Below are positions 1-6,970 of a DNA stretch of 45,881 nt, in pieces. Within the stretch, counting starts at the first letter, position 1. Every line of letters starts with the position of its first letter. Below the pieces are notes generated by a model. That model ran no database searches. It was not told the origin of the DNA and saw only the letters and a list, made by a program, of their open reading frames with translations. The stretch spans positions 1 to 45,881 of the forward strand of contig JAUXRI010000080.1 of NCBI GenBank assembly GCA_030681895.1, written 5' to 3'. A program made the translations under genes and the position numbers. Source of the DNA: Myxococcales bacterium. GTDB lineage: Bacteria; Myxococcota; Myxococcia; Myxococcales; Myxococcaceae.

Positions 1-1
1 C

Positions 2-802
2 CGCCCCGTGCCCCTCGAGCAGGTGGCCACCGTCTCGCTCGAGCACCGCGCACAGAAGCTCGTCCGCTATCGGCAGGAGCGCACGTTGACCGTCGGCGCG
101 CTCCCTCGGCCGGGCGAGCTGCCGTCGGCGCTCTTCAACGACGCGCGGCGTGAAGTGTCGAAGCTCGAGCTGCCGCCCGGCTATCACGTGACGTGGGGCG
201 GAGAATTCGAGCAGCAGTCGCGCGCCTTCGGCCACGTGCGTATCGCGCTGGTGGTCTCGGTCATCCTCATCTTCCTCGTGCTGGTGTGGCAGTTCGAGAG
301 TGTCTTCAAGCCGCTCATCGTCTTCGGCGCGATTCCCTTCGGGCTGGTCGGCGCAGTGCTTGGCCTCGTGCTGACGAACACGCGCTTCGGCTTCATGGCC
401 TTTCTCGGGGTGGCGAGCCTCATCGGCGTCATCGTCAGCCACATCATCGTGCTGTTCGACTTCATCGAGGAGTCACGCGAGCACGGCGTCGAGCTCCACC
501 GCGCGGTCATCGACGCGGGTCTGGTGCGGCTGCGCCCGGTGCTGGTGACGGTGCTCGCCACCGTCGGTGGCCTCATTCCGCTCGCGCTCGAGGGCGGACC
601 CAAGTGGCAGCAGCTCGTCTACGTGCAGATTGGCGGCCTGCTGCTGGCGACCCTCGTGACGAAGGGCGTGGTGCCGGTGCTGTACGTCGTCTTCGTCGAG
701 CAGCTCAAGTGGGTGCCGTGGACACGCAGCGGGCAGGCCGAAGACGCGCCGCCCGCGCCACCGGCCGCCCACCCCATTCCCCAACCCGGAGCAACCCCAT
801 GA
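2..802 (+). CDS. RND efflux transporter permease, C-terminal part (5' end outside window)
   Basis: Only the last 266 or so codons are present; the reading frame is open to the left edge, so the true start lies upstream. The visible part begins in the porter region (VPLEQVATV, a typical RND segment) and then shows five hydrophobic helices, as expected for TM8-TM12 of an RND pump: around IALVVSVILIFLVLVW, PLIVFGAIPFG, FMAFLGVASLIGVIVSHIIVLFDF, VTVLATVGGLIPLAL and GGLLLATLVTKGVVPVLY. RND permeases export substrates from the inner membrane or periplasm using the proton gradient, in a complex with an adaptor and an outer-membrane channel. The position usually occupied by Asn in the NxIxL stretch reads SHIIVLFDF, so the substrate class is unclear. 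The stop overlaps the next gene (ATGA), implying cotranscription with the cytochrome b561. Confidence 0.9.
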   Translation, partial: RPVPLEQVATVSLEHRAQKLVRYRQERTLTVGALPRPGELPSALFNDARREVSKLELPPGYHVTWGGEFEQQSRAFGHVRIALVVSVILIFLVLVWQFESVFKPLIVFGAIPFGLVGAVLGLVLTNTRFGFMAFLGVASLIGVIVSHIIVLFDFIEESREHGVELHRAVIDAGLVRLRPVLVTVLATVGGLIPLALEGGPKWQQLVYVQIGGLLLATLVTKGVVPVLYVVFVEQLKWVPWTRSGQAEDAPPAPPAAHPIPQPGATP

Positions 803-1314
803 AAGACCGCTGGCCTCTCGCACTCGTCGCACTCCACTGGCTCACCGCGCTGCTCATCGTCGGCCTCGTCGTGGTGGGCAGCACGATGGTCGACCTCGCG
901 GCCGATGACCCGCTCCGCCGGGTGCTGGGCCGCATGCACGGCGTCGGCGGCCTCTCGCTCGGCGTGCTCACCCTGACGCGCCTGCTGGTGCGGAAGCTGG
1001 GGCAATCGCCGCCGCCGCTGCCCCTTTCGCGGCTTCAGGGCCTCTTCGCGGGCCTCGTGCAGGGCCTGCTCTACGTGGTGCTGTTCGGGCTCAGCGCGAG
1101 TGGCCTGGGCACCGCGCTGGGCAGCGACTGGGGCGGCTTCCTCCGCGGCGACGTGCAAGACGCACCGGTGTTGTCGGCGCTGCTGTCACGGCAGGTGCAC
1201 GGCGCGCTCGTCTACGCCCTCGTCGCGCTCACCGGCGTGCACGTCATCGGAGTGGTGCTGCACCAGGTTCGCAAGGGTGGTGCGCTCCGGCGCATGGTTC
1301 CCTTCCTGCGGTGA
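799..1314 (+). CDS. Cytochrome b561 family protein
   Basis: A 171-residue protein with four hydrophobic helices (about 8-30, 46-66, 84-106, 131-157), the size and topology of bacterial diheme cytochrome b561. Histidines at 13, 47, 134 and 148 sit in helices 1, 2 and 4 (ALHWLTA, RMHGVGG, RQVHGAL, GVHVIG), matching the usual heme ligand arrangement of the CybB group; a further His lies at 155. Family members move electrons between the quinone pool and other carriers in the inner membrane. The start ATG at 799 overlaps the stop of the upstream RND gene, which fixes the start and suggests translational coupling; an upstream extension of the frame is only a shadow of the RND gene. Physiological partner unknown. 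Confidence 0.88.
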   Translation: MKDRWPLALVALHWLTALLIVGLVVVGSTMVDLAADDPLRRVLGRMHGVGGLSLGVLTLTRLLVRKLGQSPPPLPLSRLQGLFAGLVQGLLYVVLFGLSASGLGTALGSDWGGFLRGDVQDAPVLSALLSRQVHGALVYALVALTGVHVIGVVLHQVRKGGALRRMVPFLR

Positions 1315-1350
1315 ACTGGAGCTCGCAGCTGGCAGCGAGGAGCCACTCAG

Positions 1351-1453
1351 CTGACACCCCCCTCGCAGAAGCGATCACTCCGAAGGTGAGCCTTCCTGGC
1401 GCGTTCGAGGCGAAACACCGCGAGCCACCTGCTTCGCTGAACGCAGGTGTCAG
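1351..1453. repeat. Inverted repeat in the convergent intergenic region
   Basis: The 187-base gap between the b561 stop and the amidase stop holds an inverted repeat: CTGACACC at 1351-1358 and its exact complement GGTGTCAG at 1446-1453, with weaker, gapped complementarity continuing inward on both sides (CAGAAGCGA against CAGCGAAGC). It may be a long stem-loop acting as a bidirectional terminator, or the relic of a small mobile element. No poly-T tract and no obvious target duplication are visible. Nothing else is recognised in this gap. Confidence 0.35.
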
Positions 1454-1501
1454 ATCCGGACAGCGGAACACGATGGGCGACCCGACGACGTCGGCGTGAG
1501 C

Positions 1502-3157
1502 TCAGGCCCGAGGGCTTCGACGGCGACGACCGACGACCAGCGCCGCGAGCGCGAACACGGCGGGGCCATCGACGCTGAGGCACCCGCACCCCGTCGCAGC
1601 CGGCAGCGTCGCCGAGCCTTCCGCGTACGCCGGGACGCTCACGGGCTCTCCTTCTGCATCGATGGGCTCCCCTGCGTCGGGTTCGACGACGCCTGCATCG
1701 GGTTCGACCACCACGCCTGCATCAGGTTCGATTGCCCCCGCGTCGATTGGAGGCACCCCGGCATCCACCACCGGCACGCCAGCGTCGGACCGCGGCACCA
1801 CCTCGACGCGCACCGTGATGAACGTGTCGGCCGGGCCACCACGATCGGCGAACCACACGACGCTCTCCTGCAGCACGCCGAACGTCTGCGTGACGCTGCC
1901 GAGCGTGTTCCCTCGCAGGCGCACCGGGAAGCGGCCCACCTGGCCAGTCGCGGTCGCGGCAGCGACGTTCGTCACGCGCGTCGGTGAGAGCCACGTCGGG
2001 TCGGCGAGCGCAGAGGCGCGGTCGCGCGGCGTCGGAGCCAGCCGCGTCGCCGCCGTCGTCCACGAGCGCGTGCCGATGTTCCGCAGGTCGACCCAGCCAT
2101 CGAGCGTCGCGCCGAGCTCGAGGCGAATCGGCGGCAGCTGCGACGCGGGGAAGCTCTGGCCGACGAACTCGGCGCCCCACTCCGGGCGTGGCGGCGTGAC
2201 ACCCGCACACGTCGTCGCCGCTTGCGTCACCAGCGAGTTGAGCTGCGCGAAGACGGTGTCACCAGGGCACGCGGTCGAGCCCCACTCCCGGTGCCCTTTG
2301 ATGTTGGTGCGGTTGAGCGCGATGCCGTGGCGGCTGCTCTGCCACGCCATCCACCCGGCGAGCGCGCACGACTGCTGCGGCGTCAACGTGTCCGTCGTGT
2401 ACGTGCCGATGATGCACAGGGCCATGTTCCCGGCGTTCTGGTTCAGCGTGTGGCCGCCCAGCACGCCATCGCCGCGGCCTTCCCAGACCCGAGCGTCGCG
2501 CGACATGAGGAAGTTGTAGGCCACGTCGCAGTAGCCCCTCGAGTCCATGTGGTACGCCTGCGTCTGCCGCAGCCGCGCCTCGGGCGTGAAGGTGTCGTTG
2601 GTCGGGCTGGCCGTGTGGTGCACCACGAGGCGATACGGGCTCGTCAGCGAGCGGCACGTCGGCGCACGCGCACCCCACGCCGACCGCGGCAGAATCGTCG
2701 GGAAGGGCGCCAGCGCGTCGACGCGTTTGCCAACCGTCGGTAGAGGAGCCGGCAGCACCTCGGGCTCGAGCGGGAGCGACGGCTCACCGAGCGCCTCGAT
2801 GTCCTCCACCTGCAGCCATCGCGGGGGGCGCGACGCATCAGTGAAGCGGTACTCGAAGTGCTGCGAGCCAGAGAGCGCATCGACGTGGCCAGCGAACGCC
2901 TCACCTTCCGCGAACACGATGGTGAGCTTCTGCCATTCGGTCCACGCGACACCGTCGACGCTCGTTCTCAGCTCGAGCGCATCAGCGGAATGCGCGTCCA
3001 TCATCACGCCGACGCGGACGAACGGACCATGCGCGTGCGTCACGCCACCCGCCTCTCGAGGGGAGTGCAGCGACAGCGCGTCGTCGGGCTCCTTCGTTCG
3101 TTCAGCACAGGCAGCGACGAGGCAGGAGAGCGCACAGATGAGGGCGAAACGAGCCAT
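1502..3157 (-). CDS. Surface lipoprotein N-acetylmuramoyl-L-alanine amidase (Amidase_2/PGRP) with Ig-like domain and MYXO-CTERM-like tail
   Basis: A 551-residue exported protein. Residues 1-17 form a lipoprotein signal peptide ending in a lipobox (LVAAC, Cys17). An Amidase_2/PGRP-type zinc amidase domain spans about 155-320: it has VVHHTAS (His180/181), an IKGHREWG stretch (His289) and TACPGD (Cys297), the expected zinc ligands. These enzymes cut the bond between N-acetylmuramic acid and L-alanine in peptidoglycan. Residues about 325-455 resemble the NBR1-type Ig-like domain (FVGQSFP, GWVDLRNIGTRSW). A proline/DAG-rich linker (457-500) follows, then GCGC (523-526), a hydrophobic helix and RRRR (544-547), a MYXO-CTERM-like sorting tail. 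I chose ATG 3157 because it directly begins the signal peptide; the longer frame adds 27 residues upstream. Likely role: wall turnover or attack on other bacteria (inference). Confidence 0.9.
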   Translation of the reverse strand: MARFALICALSCLVAACAERTKEPDDALSLHSPREAGGVTHAHGPFVRVGVMMDAHSADALELRTSVDGVAWTEWQKLTIVFAEGEAFAGHVDALSGSQHFEYRFTDASRPPRWLQVEDIEALGEPSLPLEPEVLPAPLPTVGKRVDALAPFPTILPRSAWGARAPTCRSLTSPYRLVVHHTASPTNDTFTPEARLRQTQAYHMDSRGYCDVAYNFLMSRDARVWEGRGDGVLGGHTLNQNAGNMALCIIGTYTTDTLTPQQSCALAGWMAWQSSRHGIALNRTNIKGHREWGSTACPGDTVFAQLNSLVTQAATTCAGVTPPRPEWGAEFVGQSFPASQLPPIRLELGATLDGWVDLRNIGTRSWTTAATRLAPTPRDRASALADPTWLSPTRVTNVAAATATGQVGRFPVRLRGNTLGSVTQTFGVLQESVVWFADRGGPADTFITVRVEVVPRSDAGVPVVDAGVPPIDAGAIEPDAGVVVEPDAGVVEPDAGEPIDAEGEPVSVPAYAEGSATLPAATGCGCLSVDGPAVFALAALVVGRRRRSPRA

Positions 3158-3241
3158 GTCCTCATATCTCTCGACGAGCAGTCCGCTGCCAACCTGTTCA
3201 CTCGAGTGAACGTCACGCGAAGGCGACGGTGCCCTCACCCG

Positions 3242-3916
3242 TCACAGCTGCCCGCAGGGAATCCACGGCGAGCGGTGGTGCTTGTCGTGGTGCAGGAAGC
3301 TCGAGACGACGGCGCTCCTCGTCCACTCGAGCCCGCGCGCGATGGTGATGAGCACCCGCGGGGGACGATGGGGCAGATGCGACGCCCACGCCGACGCGGT
3401 GAGCTGCATGGTGACGTTGACGAGCACCCACGCGGCGCCCACCGTGGTGTGACTGGCCAGCGCGAGGAACGTGAGCACGAGCGCGGCGAGCGTCTCGACG
3501 ATGAGAAACACGGTGTCGCTCTGGCGCGCCGCACGGAAGCCCTCGACCCGGTACTGCGCAGCGTTGAGAGGCCCGGCGAGCACCGCACGCCACAGCGGCA
3601 TCGTCGCGCCGACCCCTTCGACGTCATCTGGAGCGAGCGGCCGTCGATGGTGGCGCAGGTGCATCAGCCGCATGCCGTGCCCCGCCACCAACATCGGCAG
3701 CGACGCGAGGCTGAGCGCGAGCTCGTTGAGTCGTCGAGGCAGGCCCAGCGCGCCGTGCGCCAGGTCGTGCGTCAGGGCAAAGACGGCGAGGTACAGGGCG
3801 AGCGCTCCGACCAGCGCGAGCGGAGCGCATCGAGCGCCCGCGACGAGCAGAACGACGCCCAACGTGACCCTGCCGGCGTGAGCGCCAAGAGCCGAGAGCT
3901 GCAGTCGCGGAGCCAT
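3242..3916 (-). CDS. Membrane di-iron fatty acid desaturase/hydroxylase family protein
   Basis: A 224-residue membrane protein with the three histidine boxes of the FA_desaturase superfamily: HDLAH at 50-54, HLRHH at 86-90 and HHDKHH at 209-214. The boxes bind a di-iron centre that activates oxygen to desaturate, hydroxylate or ketolate a lipid-type substrate. Hydrophobic segments lie at about 17-50, 65-80, 135-155 and 160-178. It is short for a fatty acyl desaturase (often 300 or more residues) and nearer carotenoid ketolases and hydroxylases in size, so the substrate is open. ATG 3916 is preceded by AAAGGGG on the coding strand; a longer frame extends into the upstream gene and was rejected. 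Its own promoter-like block lies at 3936-3965, although it follows the DUF393 gene by only 94 bases. Confidence 0.85.
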   Translation of the reverse strand: MAPRLQLSALGAHAGRVTLGVVLLVAGARCAPLALVGALALYLAVFALTHDLAHGALGLPRRLNELALSLASLPMLVAGHGMRLMHLRHHRRPLAPDDVEGVGATMPLWRAVLAGPLNAAQYRVEGFRAARQSDTVFLIVETLAALVLTFLALASHTTVGAAWVLVNVTMQLTASAWASHLPHRPPRVLITIARGLEWTRSAVVSSFLHHDKHHRSPWIPCGQL

Positions 3917-3935
3917 GGTGTTTCCCCTTTCATCA

Positions 3936-3965
3936 GGAAGTACCGGAACCGTGTTCGCTGGTTGC
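3936..3965 (-). promoter_or_regulatory. Promoter-like block A, upstream of the desaturase
   Basis: On the minus strand this reads GCAACC, 15 bases, then GGTACTTCC, ending about 20 bases before the ATG at 3916 and just upstream of a purine-rich ribosome binding site. The same arrangement, with a 16-base spacer, precedes the gene that starts at 4950. A conserved hexamer, a spacer of 15-16 and a second conserved block look like the -35 and -10 elements of an alternative (ECF-type) sigma factor promoter. Binding sites for the neighbouring AraC regulator are the other explanation. No transcript data are available. Confidence 0.5.
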
Positions 3966-4010
3966 ACCCGGGAACATCGGGACCTTGCGCTGCCGACCAA
4001 CGCCCCCACC

Positions 4011-4526
4011 TCACTCGGCCGGCGGACGCGGCGCTCGAATCGTTCGTCGCCCCGCACGTGGTGACGGGGGCGAGGGGACCTCACACTGTCCGTCATCACA
4101 TCGTCGAGCCGCGGCCTCGTGACCGGCGCGGTCCAGCGTCTGAACGAGCTGGGCCTCGGCCTGGAACCCGAGCGTCCTGGAGACCTCGTGCCGGCGCGAC
4201 GAGAACCAGTGGAAGAGCGAGCGCGCGCGGCTGCGCAAGGGCTCCTTCGACGCCTGCTGCGCCCAGAGCCGAAACCCCTGCAGCGCCCACAACGCCATCA
4301 CGAACGCGTCGCTGCCCCGGTAGACGCCGCCGCGCGAATCGACGACGACGAGCTCGTCCCGCTCCCACGGCAGTCCGCCGAAGTGCTGCCGCGCGACGTC
4401 GCCGCTGCGAGGCAGACACGTGAGCGGCACCAGCTTGTCCTGCCCACGCAGCCACTTCGCGCACGAGCAGCAGAAGCCACAGGTCTCGTCGTACAGCACC
4501 CACATCGCTTCGATGGGCGCGCTCAT
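4011..4526 (-). CDS. DUF393 (DCC family) thiol-disulfide oxidoreductase-like protein
   Basis: A 171-residue protein opening with WVLYDETCGFC, the signature DxxCxxC of the DCC/DUF393 family (Asp13, Cys16, Cys19, with further Cys at 20 and 22). Family members have a thioredoxin-like fold and are thought to exchange thiols and disulfides; substrates are mostly unknown. The first 130 residues cover the domain; the tail (about 140-171) is rich in Pro and Arg and is probably disordered. The start at 4526 lies four bases after the stop of the upstream membrane protein gene, so the two are almost certainly one operon. A second in-frame ATG at codon 8 is an alternative start. The family often sits beside membrane proteins, as here. 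Confidence 0.82.
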   Translation of the reverse strand: MSAPIEAMWVLYDETCGFCCSCAKWLRGQDKLVPLTCLPRSGDVARQHFGGLPWERDELVVVDSRGGVYRGSDAFVMALWALQGFRLWAQQASKEPLRSRARSLFHWFSSRRHEVSRTLGFQAEAQLVQTLDRAGHEAAARRCDDGQCEVPSPPSPRAGRRTIRAPRPPAE

Positions 4527-4530
4527 GGCG

Positions 4531-4950
4531 TCAGGCTCCGGCCGGGCGGAAGAACTGCTCGGGCGCGACTGGCGCGTTGCTGCGCTCCGCGATGGCGCGG
4601 CGGCGCATGCGGGTGAGCACGTAGAGGTTCCCGAAGTGCATCACGCCGAGAATCAGCAACACCCCGCCGTAGCTCGTCGCGACGTTCTCGATGACCTGCG
4701 AGGCGCCCCACGGCGGCCTCGTGTCCTTGATGGTGCGCGCCACCCAGCCACCGTTGATCAAATAGAAGCCGACGAGCAGCAGGCGGTTGACTGAGTCGGC
4801 GAGGCGCTCCTTGCCGAGGAACGTCTCGGCGAGAAAGGCCGCGCCGTTCTTGAAGAGCGTGTTGCCGACCCACAGCGTCGTGCCGAGAGAGAGCGAGAGA
4901 TACGTGAGCTGCTGAATGACGAGGAGCGTCTGAGAGACCTGCGGTTCCAT
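4531..4950 (-). CDS. Small integral membrane protein of unknown function
   Basis: A 139-residue protein with about three membrane segments (approximately 9-35, 56-72 and 92-112) and a polar C-terminal tail with an Arg-rich stretch (RMRRRAIAER). I do not recognise a family. It is the first gene of a probable operon with the DUF393 gene (four-base gap). The start at ATG 4950 is supported by GAAAGGAAG about seven bases upstream and by the conserved promoter-like block at 4970-5000. It is divergent from the AraC-type regulator, which makes control by that regulator plausible (inference). Confidence 0.75.
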   Translation of the reverse strand: MEPQVSQTLLVIQQLTYLSLSLGTTLWVGNTLFKNGAAFLAETFLGKERLADSVNRLLLVGFYLINGGWVARTIKDTRPPWGASQVIENVATSYGGVLLILGVMHFGNLYVLTRMRRRAIAERSNAPVAPEQFFRPAGA

Positions 4951-4969
4951 GGGGTTCTTCCTTTCACCT

Positions 4970-5000
4970 GGAAGTACCGAAAACGCCGCGCGCTGGTTGC
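4970..5000 (-). promoter_or_regulatory. Promoter-like block B, upstream of the membrane protein/DUF393 operon
   Basis: On the minus strand: GCAACCAGCG, then a run ending in GGTACTTCC, giving a 16-base gap between GCAACC and GGTAC. From the ATG through to GCAACC (4948-5000) this region aligns with the upstream region of the desaturase (3914-3965), with 26 of the first 32 columns identical and only one gap in total. It lies between two divergent genes, the other being the AraC regulator at 5040, and is the likely control point of the cassette. Confidence 0.5.
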
Positions 5001-5039
5001 GTGGTGCCGACGGGGCATGGTCAACCCTGCCGCTTCACG

Positions 5040-5903
5040 ATGAAGCCCGCGTCTCTCGCCTTCTCGCCGCGCCGCGCCGACCCCCTGCCGCTCGAGGTGT
5101 TTCGACTGGGGAGCGGGAGCCCCGAGTTCGACCGGCCGCCCCACTCGCACCGCTTCTACGAGCTGCTCTACGTGACGAAGGGCACGGGCTGGCACCGTGT
5201 CGGCCTCGAGCGAGGCGACGTCGGACCGGGCCACCTGCTCGTGGTGGCGCCAGGCGAAGTGCACGACACGGTGGGGCTCACGAGGCTGTCGGGGTGGCTC
5301 GTCATCTTCGAAGCCGCGGCGCTCGAGCACGGCGCGCGGCGCTTCGTCGACCTGCCCGGCGAGCTTGCGTTTCTACCCTTCGTTCGCGGGGCGCGTGCAC
5401 CGTCGTCGTTCGTCGTGCCGAAGCCTGCGCGTGCCGACTGGGAGCGACGACTCTCGTCGCTCTTCGCCGAGCTCGCCGGCAACGCGCAGGGCCGAGAAGT
5501 CGTCGCCCGCGCCGAGCTCGAGGCCCTGCTGGTGCATGCCGCGCGGCTGGTGGCTCCGCGACTGGGCCTCGGTGCGCTGCATCGCCCGCTGCTGTCCGAG
5601 GTGTTCCAGTTCATCGACCAGCGCTTCGCGCGCCCCATCTCGCTCGTCGACGTCGCCCGCGCCGTGAAACGTTCTCCGGCGTACCTGACGACGCTGGTGC
5701 GCACCGAGACGGGCCGCTCGGTGCTGCAGTGGATTACCGAGCGCCGCATGGCTGAGGCGCGTCGGCTGTTGCAGGAGACGACGCTCGACGCGGCAGAGAT
5801 TGGCGAACGCGTCGGCTTCCCGGACCCGAGCTACTTCGTGCGCCGGTTTCGCGCGCTCCATCGGGTGACTCCGCTCGCGTTCAGGCGCCACGCACACCCC
5901 TGA
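5040..5903 (+). CDS. AraC family transcriptional regulator
   Basis: A 287-residue regulator with an N-terminal cupin-like sensor (HSHRFYELLYVTKG, then GHLLVVAPGEVHDT, about residues 30-90) and a C-terminal AraC-type double helix-turn-helix (about 190-285). The first helix-turn-helix is around ISLVDVARAVKRSPAYLTTLVR, the second around DAAEIGERVGFPDPSYFVRRF, followed by the conserved P-L-x-F-R-R end. ATG 5040 was preferred; an upstream GTG at 5001 would add 13 residues, and neither has a clear ribosome binding site. It is divergent from the membrane protein/DUF393 operon and lies just upstream of a secreted metallo-hydrolase gene. The cupin type suggests sensing of a small molecule; the ligand is unknown. 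Confidence 0.9.
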   Translation: MKPASLAFSPRRADPLPLEVFRLGSGSPEFDRPPHSHRFYELLYVTKGTGWHRVGLERGDVGPGHLLVVAPGEVHDTVGLTRLSGWLVIFEAAALEHGARRFVDLPGELAFLPFVRGARAPSSFVVPKPARADWERRLSSLFAELAGNAQGREVVARAELEALLVHAARLVAPRLGLGALHRPLLSEVFQFIDQRFARPISLVDVARAVKRSPAYLTTLVRTETGRSVLQWITERRMAEARRLLQETTLDAAEIGERVGFPDPSYFVRRFRALHRVTPLAFRRHAHP

Positions 5904-5906
5904 GCA

Positions 5907-5936
5907 CCGAAAGAAAGTACCAGCGCCGCGAAAGAC
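5907..5936 (+). promoter_or_regulatory. Possible regulator half-sites upstream of the metallo-hydrolase gene
   Basis: CGAAAGA occurs at 5908-5914 and again at 5929-5935, 21 bases apart, that is two helical turns in the same orientation, as is common for AraC-type operators. Between them lies GAAAGTACC, resembling the GGAAGTACC core of the two promoter-like blocks in front of the desaturase cassette. The match is partial and short, so this is only a suggestion. Confidence 0.25.
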
Positions 5937-6023
5937 CGTGCGTTTCGGTTCAGCGTGGCTCCGACTACTCATCGTGCGTGTCCGGCGCTCCAGCCGGGAA
6001 CAAGAACGAAAGAGAGTCACATC

Positions 6024-6866
6024 ATGTTTGCAGTGCTCGCAGCAGCGGTCGTCTCAGCAGCGCCAGTGGCGGTCCACTCGTACACGTCGGGCGAGGCGCA
6101 ATTCTCGGCCAACACCTGGCTCGTCGAGACGGCGCGGGGCGTGGTGGTCATCGACACCCAGTTCACCGTGTCCGAGGGCAAGGCCGTGCGGAAGAAGCTC
6201 GAGTCGCTCGGGAAGCCGCTGCTCGCCGTACTGCTCACCCACGCGCACCCGGACCACGTCAACGGAACGGCCGAGGTGCTCGCGGGCCAGAAGGTGCCCG
6301 TCGTCGCGCTCGCAGGCGTGAAGACGGTGCTCGACGCCCTCGACGCGCCCAAGCGTGCGTACTGGGGGCCGCAACTCAAAGGCGAGTACCCGAAGACGAC
6401 CGTGTTCCCCACGCAGCTCGTGAAGCCCGGAGAGACGGTCACGTTCGATGGCGTCGCCTTCACCGCGCACGACCTCGGCGAAGGTGAGAGCGCAGACGAG
6501 ACGGTCTGGGCGACGGGCGCGCACGCCTTCGTCGGAGACCTCGTCATGTACAAGGTGCACCCGTGGCTCGCCGAGGGTCACAGCGGCGCATGGCTCACGT
6601 CGCTCGAGCGGGCGAAGGCGCTGACGGGCTTCGAGAAGGTCTACCCCGGGCACGGCGTCGCAGGCGGGCGCGAGCTGTTCGACTGGCAGCGCGGCTACCT
6701 CGAGGCGTACCGGAAGAACGTGAAGGAGCTCGCGAAGGGCCAGCCAACCTTGTCGGACCAGGCGAAGAAGGAGCTCGAGGCGCGCATGGAGAAGGTGTTG
6801 CCGAAGGCAGGCCTCGCGATGCTGGTCGCCATGAGCGCCGATGCGGTTGCCGCTGAGCTGAAGTGA
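6024..6866 (+). CDS. Secreted metallo-beta-lactamase-fold hydrolase
   Basis: A 280-residue protein with an N-terminal signal peptide (about 1-14, MFAVLAAAVVSAAP) and a metallo-beta-lactamase fold. The zinc-binding HxHxDH motif is at 73-78 (HAHPDH), and YPGHG further on supplies another conserved His. The family hydrolyses a wide range of esters, thioesters and lactams; with the substrate unknown, it should not be called a beta-lactamase. The start at 6024 has an AAAGAGAG ribosome binding site and begins directly at the signal peptide; the frame runs 23 codons further upstream without such support. It follows the AraC gene on the same strand after 120 bases. Its stop is almost immediately followed by a duplicated kinase-gene tail on the other strand. 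Confidence 0.85.
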   Translation: MFAVLAAAVVSAAPVAVHSYTSGEAQFSANTWLVETARGVVVIDTQFTVSEGKAVRKKLESLGKPLLAVLLTHAHPDHVNGTAEVLAGQKVPVVALAGVKTVLDALDAPKRAYWGPQLKGEYPKTTVFPTQLVKPGETVTFDGVAFTAHDLGEGESADETVWATGAHAFVGDLVMYKVHPWLAEGHSGAWLTSLERAKALTGFEKVYPGHGVAGGRELFDWQRGYLEAYRKNVKELAKGQPTLSDQAKKELEARMEKVLPKAGLAMLVAMSADAVAAELK

Positions 6867-6867
6867 G

Positions 6868-6919
6868 TCAGGGGACGGCGCGCTCCACCATCTGGCGCAG
6901 GCCGTCGACGACCGGCGGC
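6868..6919 (-). repeat. Orphan copy of the kinase-gene 3' end
   Basis: These 52 bases match 9063-9114, the last codons and stop of the Ser/Thr kinase gene, with only about three mismatches. Both copies read PPVVDGLRQMVERAVP followed by a stop on the minus strand. Here there is no kinase gene attached: the frame upstream is out of phase with the beta-helix protein gene that lies between the two copies. It is a direct repeat flanking that gene. Confidence 0.85.
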
Positions 6920-6970
6920 AGCGAGGCTGGCTGACGTTCACGTGTGGCACGGACGCCCGCCGTACTGACG

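Noticed and set aside
2858..4423. Long plus-strand open frame opposite the amidase, desaturase and DUF393 genes
   Set aside because: Arg- and Glu-rich composition without any domain. It is the shadow of three well-supported minus-strand genes, as is usual in GC-rich DNA.
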